DNA from: Planotetraspora kaengkrachanensis
GTDB lineage: Bacteria; Actinomycetota; Actinomycetes; Streptosporangiales; Streptosporangiaceae
DNA: 64,000 bases
Assembly: GCF_016862895.1 (NCBI RefSeq)
Contig: NZ_BONV01000002.1
Coordinates: forward strand, 331,103-395,102
Direction: 5' to 3'
The notes beneath the pieces were generated by a model. That model had not been told where the DNA came from. It saw only the letters and a list, made by a program, of their open reading frames with translations, and made no database searches. Positions within the stretch are counted from its first letter, which is position 1, and each line of letters opens with the position of its first letter. Position numbers and translations under genes: made by a program. Below are positions 52,056 through 60,578 of this stretch, in pieces.

Positions 52056-53137
52056 CGGATCCGCTCCAGTGGGTCGGTGACCACCCGGCAGCGGGTCCAG
52101 CGGGTGACTTCTCGTTCGCCGGGGTTGCCGACCTCGTCCGGCTCGTCGGCGGGCGTCGCCAGCAGGTCGTGCCTCGAGCAGTAGTCGTCGCTGTAGACGG
52201 TGTCCCAGTAACGCCAGGGCCCATCGGGGAACACCGCGACGATGACGCGGTCCGCGCTCAGAGTCCCGGCCAGCCAACGGGCCACCAGTGCTACCGCACC
52301 GGTGCTCCAGCCGCCGGAGATGTTGAGGCCTGCCGCGAGCCGCCTGCACGCCCATACGGCCTCGGCCGGGCCGACCCAGTGCACCTCCCTGAAGGCGTCG
52401 TAGGCGACATTGCGCGGGTGGATGCTGCTGCCCAGCCCGCGCATGAGGCGGTCGCGGGGAGGCTGGCCGAAGATGGTCGATCCCACGGCGTCGACGCCGA
52501 CGAGCCGGAGGCCGGGGAAGCTCCGGCGAAGGGCGCGGTGAATCCCCGAGCTGTGCGCTCCGGTTCCCACTGAGCAGACCAGAACGTCGATGCGCGGAAA
52601 CCGCTCAGCCAGTTCGCCGGCGAGCCCCGCGTACGCCTCGACCAGATCCGGGTTGTTGTACTGGTCGGGCCAGTAGGAACCTGGCAGCTCCCGCATCAGC
52701 TCGGCCACCCGGTCGCGACGCGCCTGCTGCCAGCCCCCACGTGGGTGCGGCCTGTCGACGATCTCCACCCGTGCGCCGTAGGCCTGCAGCATCTGCCGCA
52801 TGATGGGCTCCAGGCCCACGTCGGCGACCAGGGTCACCGGGTGCCGGTAGACCGCGCCCGCGAGCGCAAGTCCGAGGCCGAACGTCCCGCTCGTCGACTC
52901 GACGATCACTCCGCCGGGCGGAAGTTCTCCACGTATGCGGGCCTGATGGATCACGTGCAGTGCGGCCCGGTCCTTGATTCCTCCCGGGTTGAATCCCTCC
53001 AGTTTCGCCCAGAACCCTCTCCCGTCCGGGACGAACGGTTGATCGACGTACAGCGTGGGTGTGTTGCCGATGACGGCTGCCGACGAAGTCGCCCGTTCAG
53101 GAGATCTCACCTGAGGAGAACCGGCATGAATGGTCAT
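52052..53137 (-). CDS. PLP-dependent cysteine-synthase-family enzyme
   Basis: 361 aa fold type II. Lys55 in [14 protein letters not shown] is the PLP lysine. The loop normally TSGNTG reads TSGTFG here ([12 protein letters not shown]), losing the Asn that contacts PLP in O-acetylserine sulfhydrylases. [18 protein letters not shown] is the phosphate loop, and the tail is [19 protein letters not shown]. The change suggests a chemistry other than plain cysteine synthesis, as in SbnA-type diaminopropionate enzymes. Paired with an MFS exporter. Confidence 0.82.
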   Translation of the reverse strand: MTIHAGSPQVRSPERATSSAAVIGNTPTLYVDQPFVPDGRGFWAKLEGFNPGGIKDRAALHVIHQARIRGELPPGGVIVESTSGTFGLGLALAGAVYRHPVTLVADVGLEPIMRQMLQAYGARVEIVDRPHPRGGWQQARRDRVAELMRELPGSYWPDQYNNPDLVEAYAGLAGELAERFPRIDVLVCSVGTGAHSSGIHRALRRSFPGLRLVGVDAVGSTIFGQPPRDRLMRGLGSSIHPRNVAYDAFREVHWVGPAEAVWACRRLAAGLNISGGWSTGAVALVARWLAGTLSADRVIVAVFPDGPWRYWDTVYSDDYCSRHDLLATPADEPDEVGNPGEREVTRWTRCRVVTDPLERIR

Positions 53138-53459
53138 TTCACATCTTCCGGATATGAGGCATTTCGTAGATGGCCGCCATCCGCACGTAGGAAGGATCCC
53201 GCACAGACCGTCGACTCCGACGCGGCCACCCTCCAGAGACACGAATCAACGAAATACGACCGAAACGGGTAATTCTTATCGAACTGCCCGCAGGTCCCGT
53301 ACACGACGGGCCACGACCTTTGATCTTCCAGTCCCGTCCGGTCGGCATTCAACTTGAGGTTCGCGACAAACAACGCGAAACCCGCCAAGTCCATTTGCAA
53401 AATTTCGATTGAGAGCAAACGACGGACTAGTGAAAAGGAAATGGCGTCTCTACCATTCG
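53138..53459. other. Gene-free divergent promoter region
   Basis: About 320 bp, AT-richer than its surroundings toward 53400-53459. A minus-strand frame (53134-53463) is open but shows no family signal and crosses the operator. TACCAT (53451-53456), 7 nt before GTG 53464, is a plausible -10 for the arsR gene. Confidence 0.55.
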
Positions 53460-53483
53460 ACATGTGAGCAAGCGTTCAGATGT
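53460..53483. promoter_or_regulatory. ArsR operator over second arsR start codon
   Basis: ACATGTGA-N8-TCAGATGT: arms ACATnTGA/TCAnATGT are perfect and match the site at 42928. GTG 53464 lies at the same place in the left arm as in the first module. Confidence 0.75.
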
Positions 53484-53871
53484 CGCACCGCAGGAGGCTG
53501 AGGCGACCCGCCCGGTGGACCCCGAGCGTGTGGCCTCGGCGCTGGCGGCGATGCCGACCTCGGAGTCGATCGAGGAGTTGGCGCAGATTTTCGGGCTGCT
53601 GTCCGATCCGCCGAGGATGCGCTTGATCATCGCGCTGCTGCGCGGCGGGGAGATGTGCGTGTGCGACATCGCGGCCGTGTCCGGGCACCGGGAATCGGCG
53701 GTCTCACACGCGCTGCGCCTGCTGCGCGCCCACCACGTCGTACGTGTGCGCCGGTCCGGACGGCTGGCCTACTACCGCCTGGCCGACTCACACGTCCGCA
53801 TGCTCCTCGATCTTGGACTGTCGCACATCACGCACGTCCCGGCGGCGCATTCCACTGACGGCGCCCAGTAG
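53464..53871 (+). CDS. ArsR/SmtB-family metal repressor (second paralogue)
   Basis: 135 aa. ELAQIFGLLSDPPRMRLIIALLRGGEMCVCDIAAVSGHRESAVSHALRLLRAHHVV. Cys65/Cys67 (MCVCD) plus Asp108, His110, His121 and His124 repeat the dual alpha3/alpha5 layout of the paralogue at 42932. GTG 53464 aligns with that paralogue's start (VSKRSDVA against VNSRSNVV). It controls the CDF gene 28 bp downstream. Confidence 0.9.
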   Translation: MSKRSDVAPQEAEATRPVDPERVASALAAMPTSESIEELAQIFGLLSDPPRMRLIIALLRGGEMCVCDIAAVSGHRESAVSHALRLLRAHHVVRVRRSGRLAYYRLADSHVRMLLDLGLSHITHVPAAHSTDGAQ

Positions 53872-53899
53872 CCCGCGACTGTAGGAGGAGGTACTCATC

Positions 53900-55081
53900 A
53901 TGGCGATCTCACAACCTCACGGACCAGACCTGCGCGCAGCCTCGCACGACCACGCGCATGGAGACGAGGATGAGCATGGCGCCGGTCACGCACCGAACGA
54001 GCCGTCACATGACCACGGGAACGAACGGCGCCCAGGTCTCTCGCACGCACCCGGCCACGGCGAAGGACACGGGCCTGGACACGGCCAAGGACACGGCCAA
54101 GGACACGGCCAAGGACACGGCCAAGGACACGGACACGGACACGGACACGCGATCTCCGCCGACGCGGACCGGCGCTACCTGACCGCTGCGCTGGCTCTTC
54201 TGGTGGCGTTCATGGCCGGGGAACTGGTGGTCGGGTTCGTCGCACGGTCACTCGCGCTCATCTCCGACGCCGGGCACATGCTGACCGACTCCGCTTCGAT
54301 CGTGTTCGCGCTGGTGGCGATGAGGCTGGCCGTACGCCCGGCACGCGGCATCTTCACGTTCGGCTTCAAACGGGCAGAGATCCTGTCGGCGCAGCTGAAC
54401 GGCGCGACCCTGGTGGCACTGGGAATCTTCTTCTTCGTCGAGGCGATCCGCCGCCTCATATCTCCAGCGGAGGTCGAAGGCGGCCTGGTGCTCGTCACCG
54501 CACTGGTGGGCATCGTGGTCAACGTCGGGGCGACGTGGCTGCTGAGCAAGGCGGACCGCAGCAGCCTCAACGTCGAAGGCGCCTTCCAGCACATCCTCAA
54601 CGACCTGTACGCCTTCATCGCCACCGCGGTGTCCGGGCTGATCGTCGTGCTGACCGGCTTCGTCCGGGCCGACGCGATCGCGACTCTGATCGTCGCGACG
54701 CTCATGCTCAAGGCCGGCTACGGACTCATGCGCGACACCGCCCGGATCTTCCTTCAGGCGGCGCCGTCCGGCTTGGTCCCGGCGGAGATCGGTGCACGGC
54801 TGGCGACGCAACCGGACGTCTCCGAGGTTCATGATCTCCACGTCTGGGAGCTCACCTCCGGGTACTCCACGCTGTCCGCGCACGTGTTCGTCCATCCTCG
54901 GGGCGACGTCGACTCCGTCCGGCGCTCGCTCCAGAATCTCCTCGCCGACTCCTACGGCATCATGCACACCACCCTCCAGGTCGACCAGATCGCCCGGATC
55001 GCGAGCGGGGACGTCGCCTGCGTCGACATCGCCCACTGCCCTGATCCGCACGGGCCCCATTTCCTGTCGCCACACGACTGA
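53900..55081 (+). CDS. CDF metal exporter with long His-rich N terminus
   Basis: 393 aa. The first about 90 residues are His-rich, including a GHGQ repeat block and (GH)4, then a CDF body closely matching the gene at 43329: SDAGHMLTD (helix 2), FQHILNDLYAF (helix 5), EVHDLHVWELTSGYSTLSAHV. The extra His may buffer or deliver metal to the pump. GTAGGAGGAGG precedes the ATG. The operon is ArsR-CDF. Confidence 0.94.
   Translation: MAISQPHGPDLRAASHDHAHGDEDEHGAGHAPNEPSHDHGNERRPGLSHAPGHGEGHGPGHGQGHGQGHGQGHGQGHGHGHGHAISADADRRYLTAALALLVAFMAGELVVGFVARSLALISDAGHMLTDSASIVFALVAMRLAVRPARGIFTFGFKRAEILSAQLNGATLVALGIFFFVEAIRRLISPAEVEGGLVLVTALVGIVVNVGATWLLSKADRSSLNVEGAFQHILNDLYAFIATAVSGLIVVLTGFVRADAIATLIVATLMLKAGYGLMRDTARIFLQAAPSGLVPAEIGARLATQPDVSEVHDLHVWELTSGYSTLSAHVFVHPRGDVDSVRRSLQNLLADSYGIMHTTLQVDQIARIASGDVACVDIAHCPDPHGPHFLSPHD
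54077..54148 (+). repeat. In-frame tandem repeats in His-rich CDF tail
   Basis: Four perfect 12-bp copies of GGACACGGCCAA (54077-54124), then four 6-bp GGACAC units (54125-54148). They encode (GHGQ)4-(GH)4. Perfect DNA repeats imply recent slippage and a length-variable metal-binding tail. Confidence 0.9.
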
Positions 55082-55146
55082 GCCCCGGCCGTCGACTGAC
55101 CCGCAGATCTCGTATTCGGTGCACAGCAGTGGTGAGGGGGGCACTA

Positions 55147-56073
55147 GTGGACGGACATCCCGCTGTGGAGGTCCGCGAATCCAGCGGAGCCGGGAAGCGG
55201 ATCCCGCCGCCGATGAACGGCTCGGCGGCAGAACACGGCCGTCGCCGGCTCCGAGTCGCGACCGTGCGTGCCGCGCTCATGTGCGTCCTGCTGCCGCTGG
55301 CGGGCCTCGGGTGTTCCCGACCGAACGATGACGTCCTGACACGCGCTCGAACCGCCGGGACGCTTCGCGTCGCCCTCACGCAGGCCAACCCTCCGTGGAA
55401 CTTTCTCAACGGCGGTGACCATCCGGTCGGCTACGACGCGGACGTCGCCAACGAGCTGGCCAGGCGCCTGAAGATCGGCAAGGTGGACTTCGTGGGGTCC
55501 GACTTCGCGAGCTTCGTCGGCGGAATCCGGGCCGACAGATTCGACATCGTGATTTCCGGCCAGACGATCACGGCCGAGCGGCGGAAGCAGGTCGACTTCT
55601 CCCGTCCCTATGCCGTGAACGAGGTCTCCGTCTTCGTCCGGAAGGACGACGGTGCGATCTCCGGAGTCAAGGATCTGACCGGCAAGAGGGTCGCGGTCTC
55701 CGAAGGCACCACGCAGGCCGAGTTCGCGCGCACCGGCATCCCGGACGCGGATGTCCGGACCTACAAGAACGCGACGCTCGGCCTCACCGATCTGGCCCGG
55801 GGACGCGCCGACGCCGCCCTGGTGTCGCGGTTCCTGGGTGGCTATCTGGCCCAGCAGAAGGGCCTTTCGGTGAAACCCGTGGGCCCGACCCTGCAGACGG
55901 AGGTGCTCGGCATGTCGTTCAGGAAAGGCTCTCTGCCCTTCAAGCAGGCCGTGGACCAGGCGATCGACGCGATGATCGCCGACGGCACGTTGTCGGCGAT
56001 CTCCCGCCGATGGCTGAACGGCATCGACATGGCCGCCGAACTGCGGGAAGTACCGCCGGGCCGATATCCCTGA
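55147..56073 (+). CDS. Amino-acid ABC transporter substrate-binding lipoprotein
   Basis: About 308 aa. Hydrophobic leader LMCVLLPLAGLGC with a likely lipidated Cys, then a family 3 periplasmic-binding fold: LRVALTQANPPWNFL, VGYDADVANELARRLK, DIVISGQTITAERRKQVDFSRPY, DLTGKRVAVSEGTTQ. GAGGGGGG lies 6 nt before GTG 55147; ATG 55213 is an alternative. It delivers a polar amino acid to the permease/ATPase encoded next. Confidence 0.9.
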   Translation: MDGHPAVEVRESSGAGKRIPPPMNGSAAEHGRRRLRVATVRAALMCVLLPLAGLGCSRPNDDVLTRARTAGTLRVALTQANPPWNFLNGGDHPVGYDADVANELARRLKIGKVDFVGSDFASFVGGIRADRFDIVISGQTITAERRKQVDFSRPYAVNEVSVFVRKDDGAISGVKDLTGKRVAVSEGTTQAEFARTGIPDADVRTYKNATLGLTDLARGRADAALVSRFLGGYLAQQKGLSVKPVGPTLQTEVLGMSFRKGSLPFKQAVDQAIDAMIADGTLSAISRRWLNGIDMAAELREVPPGRYP

Positions 56074-56099
56074 ACCCACCCAGCAAAGGAGCGAACCTC

Positions 56100-56747
56100 A
56101 TGGATCTGCTCGCACAATCCGTGCCCATCCTGCTGAAGGGCATGGCCATCACGATCTTCCTGGGTGTGACGTCGTTCGTCCTCGGCTTCTGGCTGGGCGG
56201 CCTCATCGCGCTGGCGAGGATCTCCCGCTTCGCCCTGCTCAAGGCACTGGCGATCGTTTACGTCTCGGTGTTCCGCGGGACACCACTCCTCATCCAGATC
56301 ATGCTGGTGTACTTCGGGCTTCCTCAGCTCGGGATCCAGCTGTCGCCGGTGCCGTCGGCCATTCTCACCTTCACGCTGTACTCGGCGGCGTACCTGAGTG
56401 AGAACTTCCGCGGCGGCATCCTCGCCGTCGAGAAGGGCCAGTGGGAGGCGGCCGGCTCGATGGGCATGACCTACAGCCGGACGCTCAGGCGAGTCGTCTT
56501 CCCGCAGGCGTTGCGCATCGCCACCCCGGCGATCGGCAACCGGTTCATCGCTCTGATGAAGGACACCTCCCTCGCCTCCGTGGTCACCGTCGTCGAGCTC
56601 ACCCGCGTCGCGGAAAGCGTCGGCAGTTCGACCTTCCGCTATGTGGAGGCGTTCGTGGTGGCCGGCGCCGTCTACTGGCTCATCAATTCAGTCCTGTCCG
56701 TCGGGCAGGAACTCCTCGAACGAAGGATGGGAAGGGCATACGCATGA
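56100..56747 (+). CDS. Amino-acid ABC transporter permease (HisM family)
   Basis: 215 aa, five spans. VYVSVFRGTPLLIQIMLVYFGLPQ and the EAA loop EAAGSMGMTYSRTLRRVVFPQALRIATPAIGNRFI are diagnostic for polar amino-acid uptake permeases. AAAGGAG precedes ATG 56100. Its stop overlaps the ATPase start. A single permease gene, so it probably works as a homodimer. Confidence 0.95.
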   Translation: MDLLAQSVPILLKGMAITIFLGVTSFVLGFWLGGLIALARISRFALLKALAIVYVSVFRGTPLLIQIMLVYFGLPQLGIQLSPVPSAILTFTLYSAAYLSENFRGGILAVEKGQWEAAGSMGMTYSRTLRRVVFPQALRIATPAIGNRFIALMKDTSLASVVTVVELTRVAESVGSSTFRYVEAFVVAGAVYWLINSVLSVGQELLERRMGRAYA

Positions 56748-57544
56748 CCAGCGACGACGTGGCGATTCACGCACAGGGACTCCACAAGAGCTTCGGTGAT
56801 CTCGAAGTGCTGAAGAGCGTGGACCTGACCGTCCGTACCGGCGAAGTAGTCGTGATCATGGGTCCGTCCGGGGCCGGCAAGACAACGCTATTGCGTTGTC
56901 TGAACCTCCTCGAGGAGCCCGACGCGGGAAGCATCACCGTCCGGGGGCGCACCGTGAACTGCGCAGGCCCGCGTCACAGCCGCAACCGGAGGCGACTGAT
57001 CCGCGACATCCGGGTCCGCACCGCGATGGTCTTCCAGCAGTTCAACCTGTTCCCGCACATGACGGCCCTGCAGAACGTCATCGAAGGTCCCATCCACGTA
57101 CGGCGGCTGCCCCGGCCCTACGCCATAGAGGTCGGCGAACGCCTTCTGGCTCGGGTCGGGCTCACCGACAAGCGGGACGAGCACCCCGCACGGTTGTCGG
57201 GCGGCCAGAAGCAGCGGGTCGCGATCGCCAGGGCACTCGCGATGGAACCCGAGGTGATCCTCTTCGACGAGCCCACCTCCGCCCTCGACCCCGAGCTACG
57301 CGCCGAGGTCCTTCAGGCCATCAAGAACCTCGCGGCCCACGGGATGACGATGGTGATCGTCACCCATGAGATCGCCTTCGCACGCGAAGTGGCCGACCGG
57401 GTCGTGTTCATGGACAAGGGCTACATCCTCGAAGAGCAGAGTCCGAGCGTGTTCTTCAGCAACCCCGCCAACACCCGCATCCGATCGTTTCTGCGCCTGA
57501 TGTCCGACAGCGGTCCCCACCCCGAACTGGAGGAGGCCAGCTGA
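56744..57544 (+). CDS. Amino-acid ABC transporter ATPase (GlnQ-like)
   Basis: 266 aa. Walker A GPSGAGKT (40-47), VFQQFNLFPHMTALQNV Q-loop, LSGGQKQRVAIARALA signature, VILFDEPTSALDPE Walker B, and TMVIVTHEIAFAREVADRVVFMD. This is the standard polar amino-acid importer ATPase. The ATGA overlap with the permease gene completes a three-gene importer operon. Confidence 0.96.
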   Translation: MTSDDVAIHAQGLHKSFGDLEVLKSVDLTVRTGEVVVIMGPSGAGKTTLLRCLNLLEEPDAGSITVRGRTVNCAGPRHSRNRRRLIRDIRVRTAMVFQQFNLFPHMTALQNVIEGPIHVRRLPRPYAIEVGERLLARVGLTDKRDEHPARLSGGQKQRVAIARALAMEPEVILFDEPTSALDPELRAEVLQAIKNLAAHGMTMVIVTHEIAFAREVADRVVFMDKGYILEEQSPSVFFSNPANTRIRSFLRLMSDSGPHPELEEAS

Positions 57545-57621
57545 GGCGCCACCTGCGCTCTTTCCCTACCGGGAGGCCAAGAAGATCTACGCCGCTGCTC
57601 GCCACCCGGAGCTGATCGACG

Positions 57622-58506
57622 TCATCCGGGCCTGCGCTCCGCACTTCGCGTCCGACGGCGGAGTGGCGTGGTCTGGGCTGTGGTCTGGGCTGTGGTCTGG
57701 GCCATGGAGGCGAGGAGGCGTAGTTTCTCATCGCTCTCGCTCCCCTGGTCGGCGTAGTAGAGGACCAGGATCAGATCGTCGACGGGGAGCTTGTCTCGGT
57801 GCAGGCGCAGCTCGCCGACGACGGGATGGTTCACGGTAGTGGTGCCGCCTTCGAGGCTGCGGACGTCGTGCCGCGCCCAGAGGGTTCGGAACCGCTCGCT
57901 CGACAGGGCCAGCTCGCCCACCAGTTCCACGAATCTCGGGTTGTCGATGTCGTCGCCGATGGTCTTTCTGAAGGCGGCGATGAATTCCTCCGTGGAACGC
58001 GTCCAGTCCTGCTGGAACGCCTGCTCCTCAGGATCGAGGAGCAGTGATCGGAGGCGGTTGTGCCCGGGCTGAAGGCGCGGAGAGAGCGCGACCGCGAGCT
58101 GGTTGGATGCGAGCACGTCGAACGCGTGCCCTTCCACGAACGCGGGAACCTGCACGCTCGCCAGGAGCTGGTGCAACCGTTCGGGCACGCGTTCAGGCTT
58201 CGGGCGCCGCCGCGGCTTCGGGCGCTGGGCGGCCAGGCCGAGGAGGTATTCCTTTTCGAGATCGTCAAGGTGCAGGACCCGTGCGAGCGATTCGAGGACC
58301 TGGGGTGAGGGGTTCTTGTCGCGGCCGCGCTCCAGCCGCAGGTAGTAGTCGCCGCTGATGCCCGCGAGCATGGCGACTTCTTCACGGCGAAGCCCGGGAA
58401 CGCGGCGATTCGCACCCGCAGGAAGCCCGACCTGCTCCGGAGTGACCAGCGCCCGCCGGGCACGGAGGTAACCGCCGAGCAGGTTGGCGCGGTTGTCGTC
58501 GCTCAT
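57622..58506 (-). CDS. XRE-family regulator with MmyB-like ligand domain
   Basis: 294 aa. Helix-turn-helix ANRRVPGLRREEVAMLAGISGDYYLRLERGRDKNPSPQVLESLARVL, then a PAS-like MmyB ligand domain (VPAFVEGHAFDVLASNQLAVAL, RFVELVGELALSSERFRTLWARHDV, HPVVGELRLHRDKL). Divergent from two SDR genes it probably represses; this pairing is common in actinomycetes. The tail holds a slippage-type (AQTT)3 stretch. ATG 58506 chosen; the weak ribosome-binding site leaves some doubt. Confidence 0.9.
   Translation of the reverse strand: MSDDNRANLLGGYLRARRALVTPEQVGLPAGANRRVPGLRREEVAMLAGISGDYYLRLERGRDKNPSPQVLESLARVLHLDDLEKEYLLGLAAQRPKPRRRPKPERVPERLHQLLASVQVPAFVEGHAFDVLASNQLAVALSPRLQPGHNRLRSLLLDPEEQAFQQDWTRSTEEFIAAFRKTIGDDIDNPRFVELVGELALSSERFRTLWARHDVRSLEGGTTTVNHPVVGELRLHRDKLPVDDLILVLYYADQGSESDEKLRLLASMAQTTAQTTAQTTPLRRRTRSAERRPG
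57668..57703 (-). repeat. 12-bp tandem repeat x3 in XRE gene tail
   Basis: GTGGTCTGGGCT twice plus one copy ending in C, encoding (AQTT)3 near the C terminus, outside any conserved domain. Confidence 0.88.
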
Positions 58507-58665
58507 CTGAGCATCGTATTTCAGGCCCCCTGAGCCAAGGGGGGCCCTGCTGGGACCCCGGAAGACGGGGGTACTGCCTCCGGCCGGAGAGCAGGCCGAC
58601 ACTGAAGGCGTCGCCGCACCGGAGACCCGCTTGTCGCCGCCGGTGCCCTGAGCAGGAGCAATCAA

Positions 58666-59427
58666 ATGGACATCACCAACCGCACCGTCTTCATCGCCGG
58701 CGCCACCTCGGGAATCGGTCTTGAACTCGCTCGCCGCTTCGCCGCGGCCGGCAGCGCCGTGATCGTCGGCGGCCGACGAACCGACCTGCTCGACCGACTC
58801 GCGGCTGAAGGGTTCGCCACCGTTCCCATCGACGTGACCGGCCAGGACAGCGTCGACCGTGCCCGCGACACGATCCTCCACAGGCACCCGGGCCTCGACA
58901 CGATCGTGACGATGTCCGGGGTCATGATCCCCGAGGACCTGCGCGATCCCGCGCACTTCAGTGCCGCGGAGAAGACGATCGACATCAACCTCCTCGGTAC
59001 CGTCCGCGTCATCGACGCGTTCACCCCGCACCTGATCGGACGCGGCACCAGCACCATCATCACGGTCACCTCGGGCATCGGGTTCCTGCCGTTCCCGGTC
59101 ATGCCGACCTACGCCGCCTCGAAGGCCGGCGTGCATGCCTACTCCGAGGCGTTGCGCGCGCAACTGGACGGCACCGGCATCGAGGTCTGCGAACTCGTCC
59201 CCCCGGCTGTCGCCACCACGCCTGAGCAGGCACGGCGCAACCCCCGCGCGCTGAAACTGGCCGAGTTCGCCACCGAGGTGATGGACCTGCTCCAGGCCGA
59301 CCCCACTCCGCAGGAGATCCTCGTCAAGGGCGTGCTGATGCACCGGTGGGCCGAGCGCGACGGCACCTACGACGAGCTGGTCGCCCAGCGGTCGCAGGCA
59401 CTCGCGATGCTCCCGGGCCGTCGGTAG
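58666..59427 (+). CDS. Short-chain dehydrogenase (DltE-like)
   Basis: 253 aa. GATSGIGLELARRF cofactor motif, a TMSGVM segment in the place of the usual NNAG, and YAASKAGVHAYSEALR with the Tyr-Lys pair, as in DltE/YgfF-type SDR proteins. AGGAGCAATCAA precedes the ATG. It is first of two SDR genes divergent from an XRE/MmyB regulator, likely an inducible detoxification or redox unit. Substrate unknown. Confidence 0.9.
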   Translation: MDITNRTVFIAGATSGIGLELARRFAAAGSAVIVGGRRTDLLDRLAAEGFATVPIDVTGQDSVDRARDTILHRHPGLDTIVTMSGVMIPEDLRDPAHFSAAEKTIDINLLGTVRVIDAFTPHLIGRGTSTIITVTSGIGFLPFPVMPTYAASKAGVHAYSEALRAQLDGTGIEVCELVPPAVATTPEQARRNPRALKLAEFATEVMDLLQADPTPQEILVKGVLMHRWAERDGTYDELVAQRSQALAMLPGRR

Positions 59428-59481
59428 GCCGCACCCCTGCCTCACGGACTCCAATTGATCTCCAATAGACAAGGAACAACA

Positions 59482-60261
59482 GTGAGCAAGCTCGCACTCG
59501 TCACCGGTGCCACCTCCGGAATCGGCCAGGCCTTCGCCGAACGCCTGGCCGCCGACGGCTACGACTTGGTGCTCGTGGGCCGGCGTCTGGAACGGCTTGA
59601 AGAGTTCGCCGCCTCGCACCCCGACATCAAGATCAAGGCCGTGGCCGCCGACCTGTCCACCGCCGCGGGCATGGCCACGGTCGCCGAGATCTGCGCGACC
59701 GAGCCGCTGACAATGCTCGTGAACAACGCCGGTGTCGCCCACTACATGCCGCTCGCCGAGCTTCCCGCCGACAAGGCCGCGGAACTCGTCAGCGTCAAGG
59801 TCCTCGCCCCCACGATGCTCACCCGCGCCGTGGTCGCGGGCATGCAGGAGCGCGGCGAAGGCACGATCATCAACGTGGCCGGCATGATCGCCTTCAGCGG
59901 TCCCGCCCCGCACTCCCAGATGCCCCGCCGCGCCGTCTACGGCGGGAGCCTGGCCTATCTCGTCGCGATGTCCCAGACCCTGAGCGCAGAACTCGAGGGC
60001 ACGGGGGTCAACGTCCAGGTCGTGTGCCCGGGCGTGGTGGCCACCGAGTTCCACGAGCGCCAGGGCCTCGACATGAGCAGGGTGCCCCGCATGACGGCCG
60101 ACGACGTCGTCACCGCGAGCCTGCGCGGCCTGGAGCTGGGCGAGACCGTCTGCGCCCCGGGCGTCGAGAACGCCGGCCTCCTGGACGCGGTCTTCCAAGC
60201 CGACCTCGCCGCCTTCGGGGCGCAGAGCCCCGAGCTCGCCACGCGCTACCGGGCCGCCTGA
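59482..60261 (+). CDS. Short-chain dehydrogenase
   Basis: 259 aa. TGATSGIGQAFAERLAADGYDLVLVGRR, NNAGVAHYMPL, and a catalytic-region YGGSLAYLVAMSQ: the usual YxxxK is Tyr-Gly-Gly-Ser-Leu here, so the Lys appears missing. That could mean altered activity or a shifted catalytic base. AAGGAACAACA precedes GTG 59482. Downstream partner of the SDR gene at 58666. Confidence 0.85.
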   Translation: MSKLALVTGATSGIGQAFAERLAADGYDLVLVGRRLERLEEFAASHPDIKIKAVAADLSTAAGMATVAEICATEPLTMLVNNAGVAHYMPLAELPADKAAELVSVKVLAPTMLTRAVVAGMQERGEGTIINVAGMIAFSGPAPHSQMPRRAVYGGSLAYLVAMSQTLSAELEGTGVNVQVVCPGVVATEFHERQGLDMSRVPRMTADDVVTASLRGLELGETVCAPGVENAGLLDAVFQADLAAFGAQSPELATRYRAA

Positions 60262-60578
60262 ACCCACACGGCCGTCGGACTGTTCACCGCTGACGTCTTC
60301 CTCGTCAGTTCGTGCCCGGCAGAGCATGTTCAAGGAGACCTCTGCCGCTGCCCGTGCGTGCCGGCCATAGTCCGCTTCGCCCAGCACCATGGCGCGACCG
60401 GCTACGCCGACGAGGCCGCGCCGGTGAACCGGGTCGCGATCGAGCGGGCCGTGCTCGAGTCGACCACGACCTTCCACGCATGACGAGGCGGTTTCGTGTG
60501 ACTCAGCGGGCGGACCACACCGCGTGGCGCGCAAACGCCGGCCGGCCCTGACCGTCGCCGGCGGCCTGGGTTCAGCCG
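60262..60578. other. Gap with a possible C-terminal gene fragment
   Basis: About 315 bp. A plus-strand frame ending at 60483 reads HHGATGYADEAAPVNR, VAIERAVLESTTTFHA, which looks protein-like but has no start, ribosome-binding site or family I recognise. It may be a remnant after the SDR operon. Nothing else is seen. Confidence 0.3.

Noticed and set aside
52056..52355. Longer N terminus for the MFS exporter
   Set aside because: Overlaps the PLP synthase out of frame and encodes Arg/Gly-rich text; the TTG at 52055 begins at the first membrane region.
53134..53463. 109-codon minus-strand frame
   Set aside because: Overlaps the ArsR operator and promoter and the start of the PLP gene; no family signal.
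54077..54148. CRISPR-like repeats
   Set aside because: Units are 6-12 bp, contiguous and in frame in a gene; no spacers.
57546..57663. Plus-strand stretch reading ALFPYREAKKIYAAARHPEL
   Set aside because: It looks like a protein C terminus but I cannot name a family, and it lies between the ABC ATPase stop and the XRE gene with no start; too weak to list.
58507..60534. Long N-terminal extension of the XRE regulator frame
   Set aside because: It would run antisense through both SDR genes; the helix-turn-helix protein clearly begins at 58506.
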